Shown: in pieces, positions 41,295-52,900 of the stretch
Numbering within the stretch: the stretch's first letter is position 1
How the letters are laid out: each line of letters starts with the position of its first letter
Assembly: GCA_963082875.1 (NCBI GenBank)
Contig: OY720101.1
Span: 6,386,001 to 6,450,000, forward strand
DNA: 64,000 nucleotides
Source: Corella eumyota
Lineage: Eukaryota > Chordata > Ascidiacea > Phlebobranchia > Corellidae
Direction of reading: 5' to 3'
Made by a program: the position numbers and the translations under genes
Notes under the pieces: model-generated
What the model saw: the letters and a program-made list of their open reading frames with translations, nothing else
What the model was told of the DNA's origin: nothing
The model's database searches: none

Positions 41295-42875
41295 ATGAAA
41301 TATAAATGCGTATATGTGTTCTTTATAATACTTTTGTTTGACAAAACACTTTCTAAAGACGATAGACCAAATTTTGTAATATTTTTTGCTGATGACATTG
41401 GATGGGGTGATTTTGGGGCCAATTGGGCCCCAAACAAAGACGTTACCCCTAATCTTAACGAAATGGCCGAAGAAGGTTTAAGATTGACTAATTTTCACTC
41501 TGCAGCATCTGTATGTACCCCAAGTCGTGCTTCACTGCTTACAGGAAGACTGGGGCTACGGACAGGGGTTGTGAAAAATTTTATTCCTGAATCGAATGGT
41601 GGGTTACCCCTAAATGAGACCACAATTGCAGAAGTCTTAAATAAAAATGGATACAACACTGGGATGATTGGAAAATGGCATTTAGGAATGACCCACCTAT
41701 ACCACCCAAGGTCCCGTGGGTTCGATTTCTACTACGGGCTTCCCTACAGTAATGACATGGGCTGTTTAGATGAGTTTGCGTACAACTTACCCGAGTGTAA
41801 AACTTGCCCGAAAAAGGTGTTTAATTGGGGAAAAAATATGAAAAAAGCTGTTGTTTGTCGGAATAATGATGTTGCTGTTCCACTATATGAAGACTACAAC
41901 ATTATTGAGCAACCTGTTGATTTAATTAACCTTGCTGATAAATATGCATTGAATGCTGTAAACTTTATTGAAAACTCAGTGAAAAATCAAAAACCTTTTT
42001 TACTCTACATAGCCTTTGCTCACATGCATGCTCCGTTAGCCCATGCCTCCAGATTTACCAACTCAACAAATGTTAAAACTGTTTATGCCGACACTCTTCA
42101 TGAAATGGACGATGTTATTGGCCGCGTAGTTAAAACACTTAAAGTAAATAACCTATTTGACAATACTTTGACATGGTTTACTGGCGACAATGGACCCTGG
42201 GTTGAAAAATGTCAGTTTGCTGGAAGTCAGGGACCGTTTCTTGGATCCTGGTTAAAGGGAAACTTTGGAGGGGGGTCTACAGCGAAGACGACCACTTGGG
42301 AAGCAGGACATCGAGAGCCCACAGTTCTGACTTGGCCGAAATATGTCACTCCAAATCAAACAAGTGATGCTCTTACTTCAGCTCTCGATGTTTTTCCAAC
42401 GATTCTATCAGCTGCTGGAGTTAATTTGCCTTTAAATCGGCACTTTGACGGAATCGATTTAAACTTGTTTATTAAAAGTGGAACCCAAGTTGCTAATGAA
42501 GTTTTGTATCATCCCAATAGTGGAGGTGGAGGAATTATTGGTGAGATTGACACTCTTAGATTGGGAAGTTACAAAGTGTTTTGGAAAACAGGTGGAATTA
42601 GAGGTCAAGATTGCGGGGGTAAAGTGGCCCCTCTCCAAGATCATGATCCCCCTTTGGTTTTTAATGTGAAAAAGGACCCAGCAGAGAGTACAGCACTAAC
42701 AAAGAATACTGAACCAAACATTGATGAGATTATCGCTCACGCGATCAAACTTCGAGAAGATTTACTCCTTGATATTAAGCATGACAACACATCAGTTGTT
42801 GACTATTCAACTTCTTCAGCCTCTAAACCTTGTTGTGACCCCAATGTGTTTTACTGTCGGTGCAAAAAAGACTGA
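41295..42875 (+). CDS. ARSG: ARSG, arylsulfatase G (intact copy, single exon)
   Basis: ARSG hydrolyses the 3-O-sulfate of N-sulfoglucosamine during lysosomal heparan sulfate degradation. The 526 residues begin with a signal peptide (1-20). The family set follows: FADDIGWGDFGANWAPNKDV with the metal aspartates; the formylglycine signature VCTPSRASLLTGRLGLRTG with Cys74 (codon 41514-41516); GMIGKWHLGM; AFAHMHAPL; and WFTGDNGPW with its aspartate. The C-terminus (DNTSVVDYS...KPCCDPNVFYCRC) is specific to ARSG rather than ARSA/ARSB; human ARSG ends CCNPYQIACRCQAA. All expected catalytic residues are present. It is the downstream member of a head-to-tail pair; the upstream copy has lost the active site. 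Both are intronless, unlike vertebrate ARSG. Confidence 0.95.
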   Translation: MKYKCVYVFFIILLFDKTLSKDDRPNFVIFFADDIGWGDFGANWAPNKDVTPNLNEMAEEGLRLTNFHSAASVCTPSRASLLTGRLGLRTGVVKNFIPESNGGLPLNETTIAEVLNKNGYNTGMIGKWHLGMTHLYHPRSRGFDFYYGLPYSNDMGCLDEFAYNLPECKTCPKKVFNWGKNMKKAVVCRNNDVAVPLYEDYNIIEQPVDLINLADKYALNAVNFIENSVKNQKPFLLYIAFAHMHAPLAHASRFTNSTNVKTVYADTLHEMDDVIGRVVKTLKVNNLFDNTLTWFTGDNGPWVEKCQFAGSQGPFLGSWLKGNFGGGSTAKTTTWEAGHREPTVLTWPKYVTPNQTSDALTSALDVFPTILSAAGVNLPLNRHFDGIDLNLFIKSGTQVANEVLYHPNSGGGGIIGEIDTLRLGSYKVFWKTGGIRGQDCGGKVAPLQDHDPPLVFNVKKDPAESTALTKNTEPNIDEIIAHAIKLREDLLLDIKHDNTSVVDYSTSSASKPCCDPNVFYCRCKKD

Positions 42876-43293
42876 ATTTACCTTCTTATCTTTAAAATGC
42901 AGCTTTAAGAATTTGCCTTTATAATCATGTGCAGTATTTTCAATCCCACAGCTTATTTTGTTAGGTTTATTATCTTTCATTATCACTGACTTTATAAAAT
43001 AAGGTTATATGCAGTAAGTTATTTTAATTTTTTTTTGTAAGTTTACTGAATTTATTATCAGTTTGTTTCTTATAAAGAGACTAGGCTATTGTAAAATCAT
43101 AAAAACATAATTTTTTTTTGTTTAAAAATTATTAGTACTATTGTGGTTTTCTTCACCTACTTATACTTGTAATAATTAATTATGCTATTGTTCACTGTTT
43201 AGTTATGCTATTGTTCACTGTATAACTGTACTTTTTTAATTAATTATTCATTTTTTATCCAGGCAATAATTAAGGTACTATAATTTTATGATC
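42876..43293. other. Intergenic region between ARSG and FAH
   Basis: AT-rich sequence. A 19-base direct repeat (TTATGCTATTGTTCACTGT) occurs at 43180-43198 and 43203-43221. A T-rich acceptor TTTTTTATCCAG ends at 43262, about 30 bases before the FAH start. Confidence 0.6.
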
Positions 43294-46200
43294 ATGTCTT
43301 TTATAAATGTTCCCGAAAACTGTGATTTCTCCTTTCAAAACTTACCTTATGGAGTCTTTTCTACTGCTTCAAATGTAAGTATTGATAGTTAAACTAAAAA
43401 TTCATAAATTTTTTTTACTAGTTATTTTTTTATTTTGTGTATATATAATCTATTTTGAAATGAATATTTGAATGAATATAAGAAATAAGCGTTAGAATTA
43501 AGTTGGTTAATATTTTAGGCAAATCCGAGGATAGGAGTAGCAATTGGTGACCAAATTCTCTCACTGTCTGTTGTAAAACATCTTTTCACTGGACCTAAAT
43601 TAACCAACTCCAATGTTTTTGATGAGGTAGAATTTAGTATTTTGTTTATTGATAATTAATGTATTTAACTATTTAAAGGGTTGAAAATATTTTACAAAAA
43701 AAGTTGTATTTTAATTTTATAAACTAATGCTGTATTTCTATTGCTATATAAAAAAGCTTTACCGAAGTCGACAAAATAAATAAATGGCCAACACAATTCT
43801 ATAATAAAATAATTTTTGTACAGTCAACATTGAACGCCTTTATGGCATTGGGAAAGGATGCCTGGAAAGAAGCAAGGTCAACATTGCAAAAAATTCTTAG
43901 TTCAGACAATCCTGTTCTTAGAGATGATGCTGCTCTTAGAAAAAGGTTTAAATTGTTTTTGAATAAACAAATTAATTTTTTTTATATAAAAATAAAAAAA
44001 CTATTTTAAAAAGTGTTAGCATTATTTTTTTAATGTATACCCCTTCTTCATTTTATATAATTGTCTTTCAAAAAAACTGCACAACTTTATTTATTTTGAC
44101 CACAATTAACATCAAATTAATTTTAGTTAAAAATGTTTTCTTAAAAGTCGGCACAGAAAAAACCTTTATCATTTTTTTACTACCAAAAATGATTATTTTC
44201 AGTGCGTTTGTGAGTCAGTGTGATGCTACTATGCATTTACCAGTTAAGATTGGAGATTACACCGACTTCTATTCTTCAATCCATCATGCGACTAATGTTG
44301 GAACAATGTTCAGAGGAAAAGAAAATGCTCTCATGCCAAACTGGTAAACTTAATTTGTCAATTTGTAAAGTTGGTTTATGATAAATAGATATATTTTTTG
44401 CAATTTTATACAGTATACATTAAATTGCAGTATTAATATTTAAAGTAACTGTTTATAATTTTAGAAGAATTTTTTTTTAATTAGATGATACCATTATTTA
44501 AACAGTTTTCAATTAATTTTTTCATTTTAATTAATTTTTTGATTATTTTATTTTACTTTTTTCGGACAAAAATTATAAATAAAATATTTAAATTAATCAG
44601 GAAGCACATTCCAGTCGGTTACCATGGTCGAGCTTCATCGATTGTAGTCTCTGGTACCCCGATTCGCAGACCCTGTGGTCAAACTCGTCCAAATGATACA
44701 GCTCCCCCGGTGTTTGGACCTTGTCGGTTAATGGATTTCGAACTCGAAATGGTAATTTAATTTGAACAACTTTTTTATAAAATTTTAACAAGATTTTAAG
44801 TTTTTAACTTAAATTTTTTTTTTTTTTTAGGGATTTTTTGTTGGACCCAGTAACGAACTTGGTGAGAGAATTAATGTGAAAAAGGCTGGTGACCACATTT
44901 TTGGAATGGTGTTGGTTAACGATTGGTCTGGTAAATAAACCATTAAGATTACCATTAATTTGCGAAAATAAATCTATTACTGTCATCTAGTAAAATGAAC
45001 AATTTTTCTGTTTATTTTCATTTTAGCAAGAGACATACAAAAATGGGAGTACGTGCCACTCGGTCCATTCCTTGGTAAGAGTTTTGGCACCACTATTTCA
45101 CCATGGGTGGTCACCATGGATGCATTGGAACCATTTATTGTACCAAACATGCACCATGATGTTGAGATTCTTGATTACTTGAAACACGACGACGATTATA
45201 ATTTTGATATCAACATCTCAGTTGCTATTCAAGGTAGGTTACATAAAAAATATGGTGCTTCTAATTTTAGTGTATCTTTAAAAACAATGATATTCTTTGT
45301 GTGATATTGAATATTTTTAAAATTGTCTAATAAATATTTTGCTCTGCTAATATTGCTCACAAGTTCTAAGTTAAAATAGGTATGTTTATGCATGCAGTAG
45401 GATTTAAACTTAAGGCTTCGGTAACCCACTTAACAATACCAATGTGTTGGTTGTAAAAAAAATTTATTTACAGAATGTTAAATGGTGTAAAAATGTTGTT
45501 TCGAATTAATTTTATTTTCAGTTAGATTTGCAATGTAGATGTTAATAGATTTAAGATTTCTGTCTAATTTTTCTACTTTTTTTAGGAGAAGGTATGAAGG
45601 CTCCGGGAGTTGTTTGCAAATCAAACTACAAGGTAAACTTAAAAAAAAAATTGATTTTCTGAATTCTAACTTATTATAATCCGGCCATTAATATTTACTT
45701 GTGTTGCAGTATATGTACTGGACAATGAAGCAGCAGTTGGCCCATCACACTGTAAATGGATGCAACTCACAAACTGGAGATATGTATGCTTCAGGAACTA
45801 TTAGTGGAGAGGTAAGTAACTTTTAAAATTATTTAAGCTTTAATCAACAACAATGAACATCCACAGAAAAGTTTGCAAATTTAAAAATTGCTTAATTTCC
45901 AACTTGCTAGTTCTTACCTGACAGTATTTATCAGGTTTATATTTTCTGTTTTTAGCACCAAAGTTTAAATTTTGGTGCCTTTTTAATTTTTTTAATTCTA
46001 TTTATGGTCATTTCGTTTAACTATTTTTTTCTCTTAAGGATTCTAGTAGTTTTGGAAGCTTGCTTGAGTTATGTTGGAAGGGAACAAAGGAAGTGGATCT
46101 GGGTGATGGAAATACCAGAAAGTTTCTGAAAGATGGAGATACTGTGATCTTGTCAGGTAATAAAGTGTTTATATTTTAAACAACATATCTTATATTTTGA

Positions 46201-46352
46201 TCCGTATCAAAATAACCAAATGGTAAGTTATAAAGGGCAATATAAATCTAAAAAAGGATTTTGGATTTTGTTTTTTAGGATTTTGTCAAGGAAAAGGATT
46301 TAGAGTTGGATTTGGAAAATGTGAGGGCAAACTTTTGCCTGTCAAAAATTAG
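43294..46352 (+). CDS. FAH: FAH, fumarylacetoacetase, 11 exons
   Basis: FAH performs the last step of tyrosine breakdown, splitting fumarylacetoacetate into fumarate and acetoacetate in the cytosol. Exons are 43294-43374, 43519-43626, 43824-43945, 44203-44343, 44601-44751, 44831-44930, 45027-45233, 45586-45632, 45710-45811, 46039-46156 and 46279-46352. All have GT..AG ends and join to 416 residues (human 419). The protein is collinear with human: [39 protein letters not shown] (metal Asp and, shortly after, catalytic His), [19 protein letters not shown], the metal-binding ELE in [30 protein letters not shown], and SGTISGE with the catalytic-dyad glutamate. An in-frame ATG at 43288 would add two residues; 43294 was preferred because the family begins MSFI. 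It is the most intron-rich gene on this side of the window. Confidence 0.96.
45380..45450 (-). repeat. Degenerate tRNA-derived SINE-like fragment in FAH intron 7
   Basis: On the minus strand a run with CCGAAGCCTTAAGTTTAAAT, followed by a TGCATGC tail, aligns over about 35 bases with the sequence at 56000-56040. It has a decayed polymerase III B-box shape. It is too worn for a firm family call. Confidence 0.3.
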
Positions 46353-47229
46353 AAGTTTGTTTGACTGAAGCAGAGAATATGTTGATAAGTTTTTTGATTG
46401 CTGTGCTTTAGTTTGTAGTATATTATTTAAAAATGTTTTCCACCATATTTGTATGTTCACCTATTTGATGCACTATTAACTCATAAAATTATGCCTATAC
46501 TAAAATTTTATTTGTGACTTGCCTATTTAAAAAGTTTTGAGTTTTTAAAAATTTATTTATTAAGATACACAATTGCCTGTGAGTTGCCATTTTTTAACAT
46601 GAGATTGTTCCATATTTTATTAATTTGATCATGCCAATTTTTTATCAAAATCTTTGAACTGTTATGTTAATAAATTCATAGACACGATTACTTCAATATT
46701 GCATAGAGAGATGCAAGTTTTAGATTTGTTTTTCCATTATGTTAAAAGGCCTTGGAGTAAAGAGCTTTGGCCAAAAACTATAAACTGGTCATCATAAGGT
46801 TTAAATCTTAATTCTGCACACTAATATTACACAATACACAGCACGTCATTTAAACACCTTACACTCAAAAAAACTCTTAAACCTATAAAACAGTCTCTTA
46901 GATTAGTAATATTAGATTTTAAAAACACATTAATTAATTTGAGATAACGCTGTATTTAACTTTACATAACACATACATTTTATTTAAATAATAATTTACT
47001 TGAAACAAACAAAAAAATATTACAGTAAAGATTGGTTATGAAGTTTATAATGTGACACTGTAAATGGAACAGCACATTTAAGTTGAATAGTGAACATAAA
47101 AAAAAACAAATTTGAACTTAAATGCATTCTATTTCAATACGAAAAATAAACAAATTACTTACTGTAAATAAAATAACAAATTTATATGTACAAAAAATAG
47201 AAAATAATAACAGCAAATTAATTTATACT
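46353..47229. other. Convergent intergenic region between FAH and ACADVL, no gene seen
   Basis: Both flanking genes end here, so the interval holds two 3'UTRs. It is AT-rich with many AATAAA and TTTATT strings and no convincing coding frame. Confidence 0.5.
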
Positions 47230-49104
47230 TTAACATTCAAGGCCAAGAGGGTGACTTTGATTTGGGCCATCATTTTCAACAACTCGGTTAGAAATCTGGC
47301 TCATTCGATCAAAAGATTTTAATGCAGTTTTGTCGGTCAAATCTGACAAGTTATCGTTGACGCGTCGTACCGCTTGTGAACACCAGACATTGCACATTTG
47401 GGCTTCGTGCTTTGCTGCAGGGGCATTTTTGTTGAGGGCTTGAGTCGCACGACTTATCACTGCCACCATGGCAAAAATATCTATTGCTGCATTTGCAATT
47501 CGGTTTTGAAGATATTGTTCGTCGATAAAAGACTTTCCGTATTTCACAGCTACATCTTCGATCGCTATACCGAATTTCATAATTGAATTTGATGCCAAAG
47601 CTGCAGATTGAGCTACATCAGAGTGAGCATGTGATCCAAAAGAAGGAGCCCCAGACTTTAAGACCCTCTTTTGTAAGTACCCACTACTAAAACTCATCAA
47701 AGTGCCTAAGTTAGTTAGTGGGGACTTCATTGCTTTTGACATTTGGGAGAGTTCTTTTCCAGCATGCTGCATACCAGTTAAGGCTACGAATAGACGGAGA
47801 ATGTCATTTGTGCCTTCAAAAATTCGGAAAATTCTTAAATCACGAAGTACACGTTCGGCACCACATTCCTTCATGTAGCCCATCCCACCTAAAATTTGTA
47901 TGCATTCATCAGTTACATGCCATGCTGCTTCAGAGGCAAATATTTTACTTATAGCAGCTTCAAGTTGAAAATCCTCGTAACCAGCATCCATATTTCCACA
48001 CACAATATAGGCCATTGATTCGGTTACGTAATGCAAGATGGACATTTGTGCAATTTTTTCCTGAATAGCACCATATTGGTAAAGCTTAGACCCAAACTGT
48101 GTTCTATTCTTGGCGTGATCGACAGCTTTTTCTATCATAGATCGCATAGTACCAGACAAGGCTCCCGCCATTCCAAATCGACCATTATTTAAAATGTGCA
48201 TCGCAATTTTGAACCCATCACCTTCTTTTCCAAGCATATTTTCGACAGGGATTTTAACATCTTCAAAGTGAACCTCGGCAGTGTTGGAGGCTTTGATTCC
48301 CATTTTGTTTTCAGGAGGACCGCTTGTTACTCCTCCGAAACCACGCTCAACAATGAAAGCTGATATTTTATCCTTGACGGTTCCGTCTGGCCCTGTAACG
48401 GGCGTTTGCGCAAAAACAGTAAAAATTTCTGCTATTCCACCATTGCTGATCCAGATTTTTCCTCCGTTCATGATGTAAAATTTCCCACATTTACTTTTAA
48501 CGGCTTTGGTTTGAATCGAAGCTGCATCAGAGCCACTTGAAGGCTCTGTGAGACAAAAAGCAGCCAACTTTTCACCAGTAGCCACAGTTGGAAGATACTT
48601 CTTCTTTTGCTCAGGAGTTCCACGAAGTAAAATCCCTTTGAACCCGATAGATTGATGGGCCCCAAGAGCAATTCCAACTCCAAGATCATATCTTCCTACA
48701 ATTTCAACTAATCTTGCATATTGAGTGTTTGATAGACCTAGTCCATTTAAGTCCTCTGGGACTTGTAACCCGAAAGCCCCCATTTCTTTAAGACCTTTCA
48801 TTGTATGGTCTTCTACTTTGGCCAGTTCGTCATTTTTTGCCGCATCGTTAACCTCCGTCATAAACTTTTCTAATGGGTCAACCAGTGCCTCAACAAACTC
48901 CAACTGATCCGGGGTAATTGCATTCGGAAAGGGTAAAACCTGTTTTGTCTCCAAACGACCACGAAACAAATTCTTGACAAACGAACTAGATTCTGTTGAA
49001 CTATCGCTGCTCATGCAAGGCTGCGAGCAGACGGCCAAAGGTTTTAAATTTCTTGCTTGTTGTAACAAATGAAGTTGGGAACGTTGAACTACAAACTTCC
49101 ACAT
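47230..49104 (-). CDS. ACADVL: ACADVL, very long-chain acyl-CoA dehydrogenase (single exon)
   Basis: VLCAD is the FAD enzyme of the mitochondrial inner membrane that starts beta-oxidation of C14-C20 acyl-CoAs and passes electrons to ETF. The 624 residues begin with an Arg/Leu-rich mitochondrial presequence. The acyl-CoA dehydrogenase fold is collinear with VLCAD rather than ACAD9: NDPAKND-like NDAAKNDELAKVE, GLSNTQYARLVEIVGRYDLG, AFCLTEPSSGSDAASIQTKA, KISAFIVERGFGGVTSGPPE, MGIKASNTAEVHFEDVKIP, and HILNNGRFGMAGALSGTMRS. The catalytic-base segment is RIFRIFEGTNDILRLFVALTG, with its glutamate present. The long VLCAD C-terminal extension for membrane association is kept, ending HPLGLEC where human ends NPLGF. 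No introns, against about 20 in vertebrates. The CAT at 49102-49104 (minus) is the first Met and opens the presequence. Confidence 0.95.
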   Translation of the reverse strand: MWKFVVQRSQLHLLQQARNLKPLAVCSQPCMSSDSSTESSSFVKNLFRGRLETKQVLPFPNAITPDQLEFVEALVDPLEKFMTEVNDAAKNDELAKVEDHTMKGLKEMGAFGLQVPEDLNGLGLSNTQYARLVEIVGRYDLGVGIALGAHQSIGFKGILLRGTPEQKKKYLPTVATGEKLAAFCLTEPSSGSDAASIQTKAVKSKCGKFYIMNGGKIWISNGGIAEIFTVFAQTPVTGPDGTVKDKISAFIVERGFGGVTSGPPENKMGIKASNTAEVHFEDVKIPVENMLGKEGDGFKIAMHILNNGRFGMAGALSGTMRSMIEKAVDHAKNRTQFGSKLYQYGAIQEKIAQMSILHYVTESMAYIVCGNMDAGYEDFQLEAAISKIFASEAAWHVTDECIQILGGMGYMKECGAERVLRDLRIFRIFEGTNDILRLFVALTGMQHAGKELSQMSKAMKSPLTNLGTLMSFSSGYLQKRVLKSGAPSFGSHAHSDVAQSAALASNSIMKFGIAIEDVAVKYGKSFIDEQYLQNRIANAAIDIFAMVAVISRATQALNKNAPAAKHEAQMCNVWCSQAVRRVNDNLSDLTDKTALKSFDRMSQISNRVVENDGPNQSHPLGLEC

Positions 49105-49974
49105 ACTTTAAACTTATGTATAAAAAAATAAATAACTACTAAACCTAAATAAGATTATTTAATAGCACAGTGTTGAAGGTTATTTTTAGAAATTAAGGAC
49201 CTATTATATTTGTGAACGTGAGATGCTTGGTTGTTTTATTGACGTAAATTATGAGAAAGACGAAATGTGATGGACTTTGATCTTTTTAAAATTCCATTTA
49301 AAAATAAACAATTGAGGTTATAACAGATTTGTGCTTATGAAATAATATTTTTCTTTTTTGTTTTAATCTAAGATTGCTAGAGCAATGATTATACAACGAT
49401 AATTAGCTAGGATAAAATAAGATTTTAAATTTTTTGTAGTTTAAAAATTACACTAATTAAATATTTTACTAAAAAATATTATAAACTTGTTTTATTCAGG
49501 ACATGTTTTTTTGTAAGTGTTTTACGTGTTTGTTAGTACTTTTAAAAATAAAATAATAAAATTTACATTTTATTTTATGTTTTTTTAATACAGCAACCTT
49601 CTATGCAAAAACTTTAAGTTTTTATTTAAATTTCTAAAATAAATAAACCATAGTTGGCGCTTGAGAGCAGGTTGCCACAGTTTACGAAGTTGTTTACATA
49701 CGTCAACGTCAACCAATATTATAATGGCACTGAAGTGTGCAAATTGCGCTCTGAATTTGTGAGCATAATAGGCGTAGTTAAACAAGCGTGAAAAAGTGAA
49801 TAGTAGTTGATTTTAGTAGTAAATAAGTAGTAAGTTAGTTTATGGATCTTATGACTTTATTTTAATATTTAATTTGAAGAAAAAATTGACGTAATATAGG
49901 TTTTTTATTTTTTCTTAAATTGAGGTTTAATGTGAAAACTAAACTGCTAAACAACAAGGATTAATAATTTCAAA
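49105..49974. promoter_or_regulatory. Divergent intergenic region between ACADVL and the PLEKHA gene
   Basis: 870 bases between opposite starts, with both promoters inside. A relatively CG-richer patch around 49650-49800 is the best candidate for promoter sequence. No coding frame is credible. Confidence 0.45.
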
Positions 49975-52900
49975 ATGTCAGACGATTTACTAAAAGAACC
50001 ATTGCCAGAACCTTGGACATTTGGTGTTACTCAAGATGGCAGAATTTTTTTTATAAAGTATATAAGTTTTTTGTAGCATTTTGGTTTGTATATAAGCCTT
50101 TGGCCTTTTGGTTTAAACTAACAATAATTTATTTTATCATTTTTAGTTAAATTGAACATAATTAACAGATTAGAAATTTTAATTGACTATTAAAGTGCAA
50201 TAAATCTTTTTTTATTGATCTTCTATTGAAGATTTATAATCAGGGAAGTTGTTAATGTAATTGCTTCCCATTAAAATTGTTTTATCGTTTTAGTATTTAT
50301 TTTTTTAAATCTTTTTGAAACATAACAATTAAACTTCTAAATACATGTTATAAAGCTTTGTGATATGTTTATATTTATTTTTAATAATTTGAGAAATTAA
50401 GAAATTTTAGATTAAAAAAAATAAATTGATATTTTACAAATAACTTGTAGTGATGAAGAAAGGGTTACAACCTGGTTACATCCAGACACTGGACAAGCAG
50501 CAATGACTGGATTTCAAAGAACCATTGGTAAATAAAAAAATTATCAAAATTGTAAAACTGCAATTGTTTTTAATTTTGTCTAATGAAATTGTTATTTTAT
50601 TGTATAAGGTATATTTATGTTGTTGTAATTTAATTATATTTATATTTACCTAGGGTGTATATATTTAAATTTTTTTTATTAAAATTAGTTTATAATATGT
50701 TGTATATATCAACTGTTTTAATAAAAAAAAGTTTTTTGGTTGTTTTTTAAATTTTATTGGTTCTATTAAAATATTAATAAGAAAGAGTAAAACATAATTT
50801 TATTTTATTAGATTTACCATGTGGTTGGGAAAGAGCATTTACTGCTGATGGACAAATTTATTTTATCAAGTAAGTTGATGAATTTTAACATCACTATATC
50901 AATAAGTTGGTTTTACTTAAAACAAGTTTGTTATAGTAAGGCAGTCGAGCGTACAATTTTTACACTTTGTCCAGACATTTTTATTTAAGTATTTGCTCTG
51001 GTATGCACTCGAAGGAATGTGTGGAATTATAATTGCAATTTGAGAAATTTTGAATGATAGAAATATTGAAATAAAAGAAAAATGGGCTTAATAAAAACAT
51101 TATAGGCTAGTTTTTTAAAATAGCATATTTTACACTTTTGTGAGGTGCTTTATAAATGTTACAGTGTTTAATTTTTATTTAAATTTTTTGTATTCGTTAA
51201 AAAAAAATTAAATAAATAAATGAGTTATTAAAAAATTTATTAAAAAATTTTTAAAAAATTTATTGCGGTGATTTAAAAGTAAAATTGAAATTTATTTTTC
51301 TGGGTTGCCTTTTTGGGCGTATGTCCTGGTTGGATAATATTTACATAACTCAATGGTACTTGGCATATTTTTACATTGAAGTAAGAAGAGAAATAATTTA
51401 TGGTACTCAGTTATTTTTAAAATATTTAAATCGCCAACTTTTTGTGCTCAGGTTGCTCTAATGTTTTTTTTTTAGATGTTGTTAAAAATATTTGGTTTCA
51501 ATTTTGGTTAAAATTATTTGCCTGTAGGCTACAAAGTATTCAAATTGACACCTCTAATTATTAGTTTAATTTTAACAAGTTTTCGGTTTAATTAAACTCA
51601 GGCTATGCTAGTCTGGCAATTGTGTTTTTTTGCAACAATGGAATTGTTTTAAAACAATAAATAATTTGTTGTCTAAGATTACAAATAAATTTATAATAGC
51701 CTATTGTTTAAGTTACAATAGAATTTTAGTAATAAATTGTTTGTTTGTATTTTTATTGTTTAAATATTTACAACAAAAAATTGAAAAAGAAGATTGAACT
51801 AAAAAAAAATACTTTAAACAAAAAAGGTTTAATTAAACCAAGTTGTTTTTTTTTCAAACTACCATTGTTTTCAATGCTAAAGTATAATAAAAAAACATTT
51901 TGAGTATACATGATAAAGAATTTATTTTCTGATGCCCTTTTTAGTAGGCGCAATTCCAAACTAAATTTTATATCTGGTAATTTAAAATAACATGCTTGTA
52001 GTAAGAACCATGTTTGGTGGTTGAGCAATCAAATATATCTTGTTGATTTAAACTTTTATGCTGTCTGGTTTATGTACCTTGATGTAATGTTTTTTACATC
52101 ATTCCTTATATCATGTTTTGTTGATAAATGTGGAAATTATTATGTATGTCAACTTGGGTTCTTAGTTTTCTGTAAAATTTTTTTAGGGTTTGTAAAATGT
52201 AAGTGTATTTTGTGATAAATTAATATAAAGTATTTTTTTTTTCTTTTATTGGTATTATATTAATTTTAAAGTATTTTTAATAAAAGTTTATTTCTATTAA
52301 ATTAGGGTAATTATTTAAAAAGTTTTAAAAGTATTATTTTTTAATCTACCTATTGATTTTTAATGAAAAAATTATATATTATATATAATATATAATTTTT
52401 TTAAGAAGTAATATAATTTCATTTTGAAAAAAAAATTATAATTCAAATCTTAAATTAATTCAAAATTAAAAAATCGAAAATTAAATTAAATGGCAATTAT
52501 TTTAAGCTTTTCAGTTTTGTAGTAAATCTCTAACATGTGAGAATCGCTTTTAAAACGTGCTTTCCTATTCACTTAAAGAGATGTTCGCTTTCATTGACCT
52601 TCTAATTTTACAAAACTTCTCATTTCACCCGAATTCTACTCTCTTTGTGAAAGCAAATTCCTTCGTTTTTGAATGTTATTTAGGCCTGTTGTGTTTGGTT
52701 TGCCGTATCACAAAAGGTTTTTGTTTTGTTTGCTGACAATTGAGCTTTTGTCTGCCTGTTGGGTAAAATTTAATGTTTGATAAGCGCTGACCTGTTTTAT
52801 TACGATCATAAATGTGTATTGTCAGTTGATCATGTTTATATCTAATAAAAACATATTAAAAGGCCAACAAGGGCACATTTAACCATATGATGATTTATTT

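Noticed and set aside
1-49104. CIAO1 and NFS1 as a linked Fe-S gene cluster
   Set aside because: They are 36 kb apart with many unrelated genes between; shared pathway alone does not imply functional linkage in this genome.
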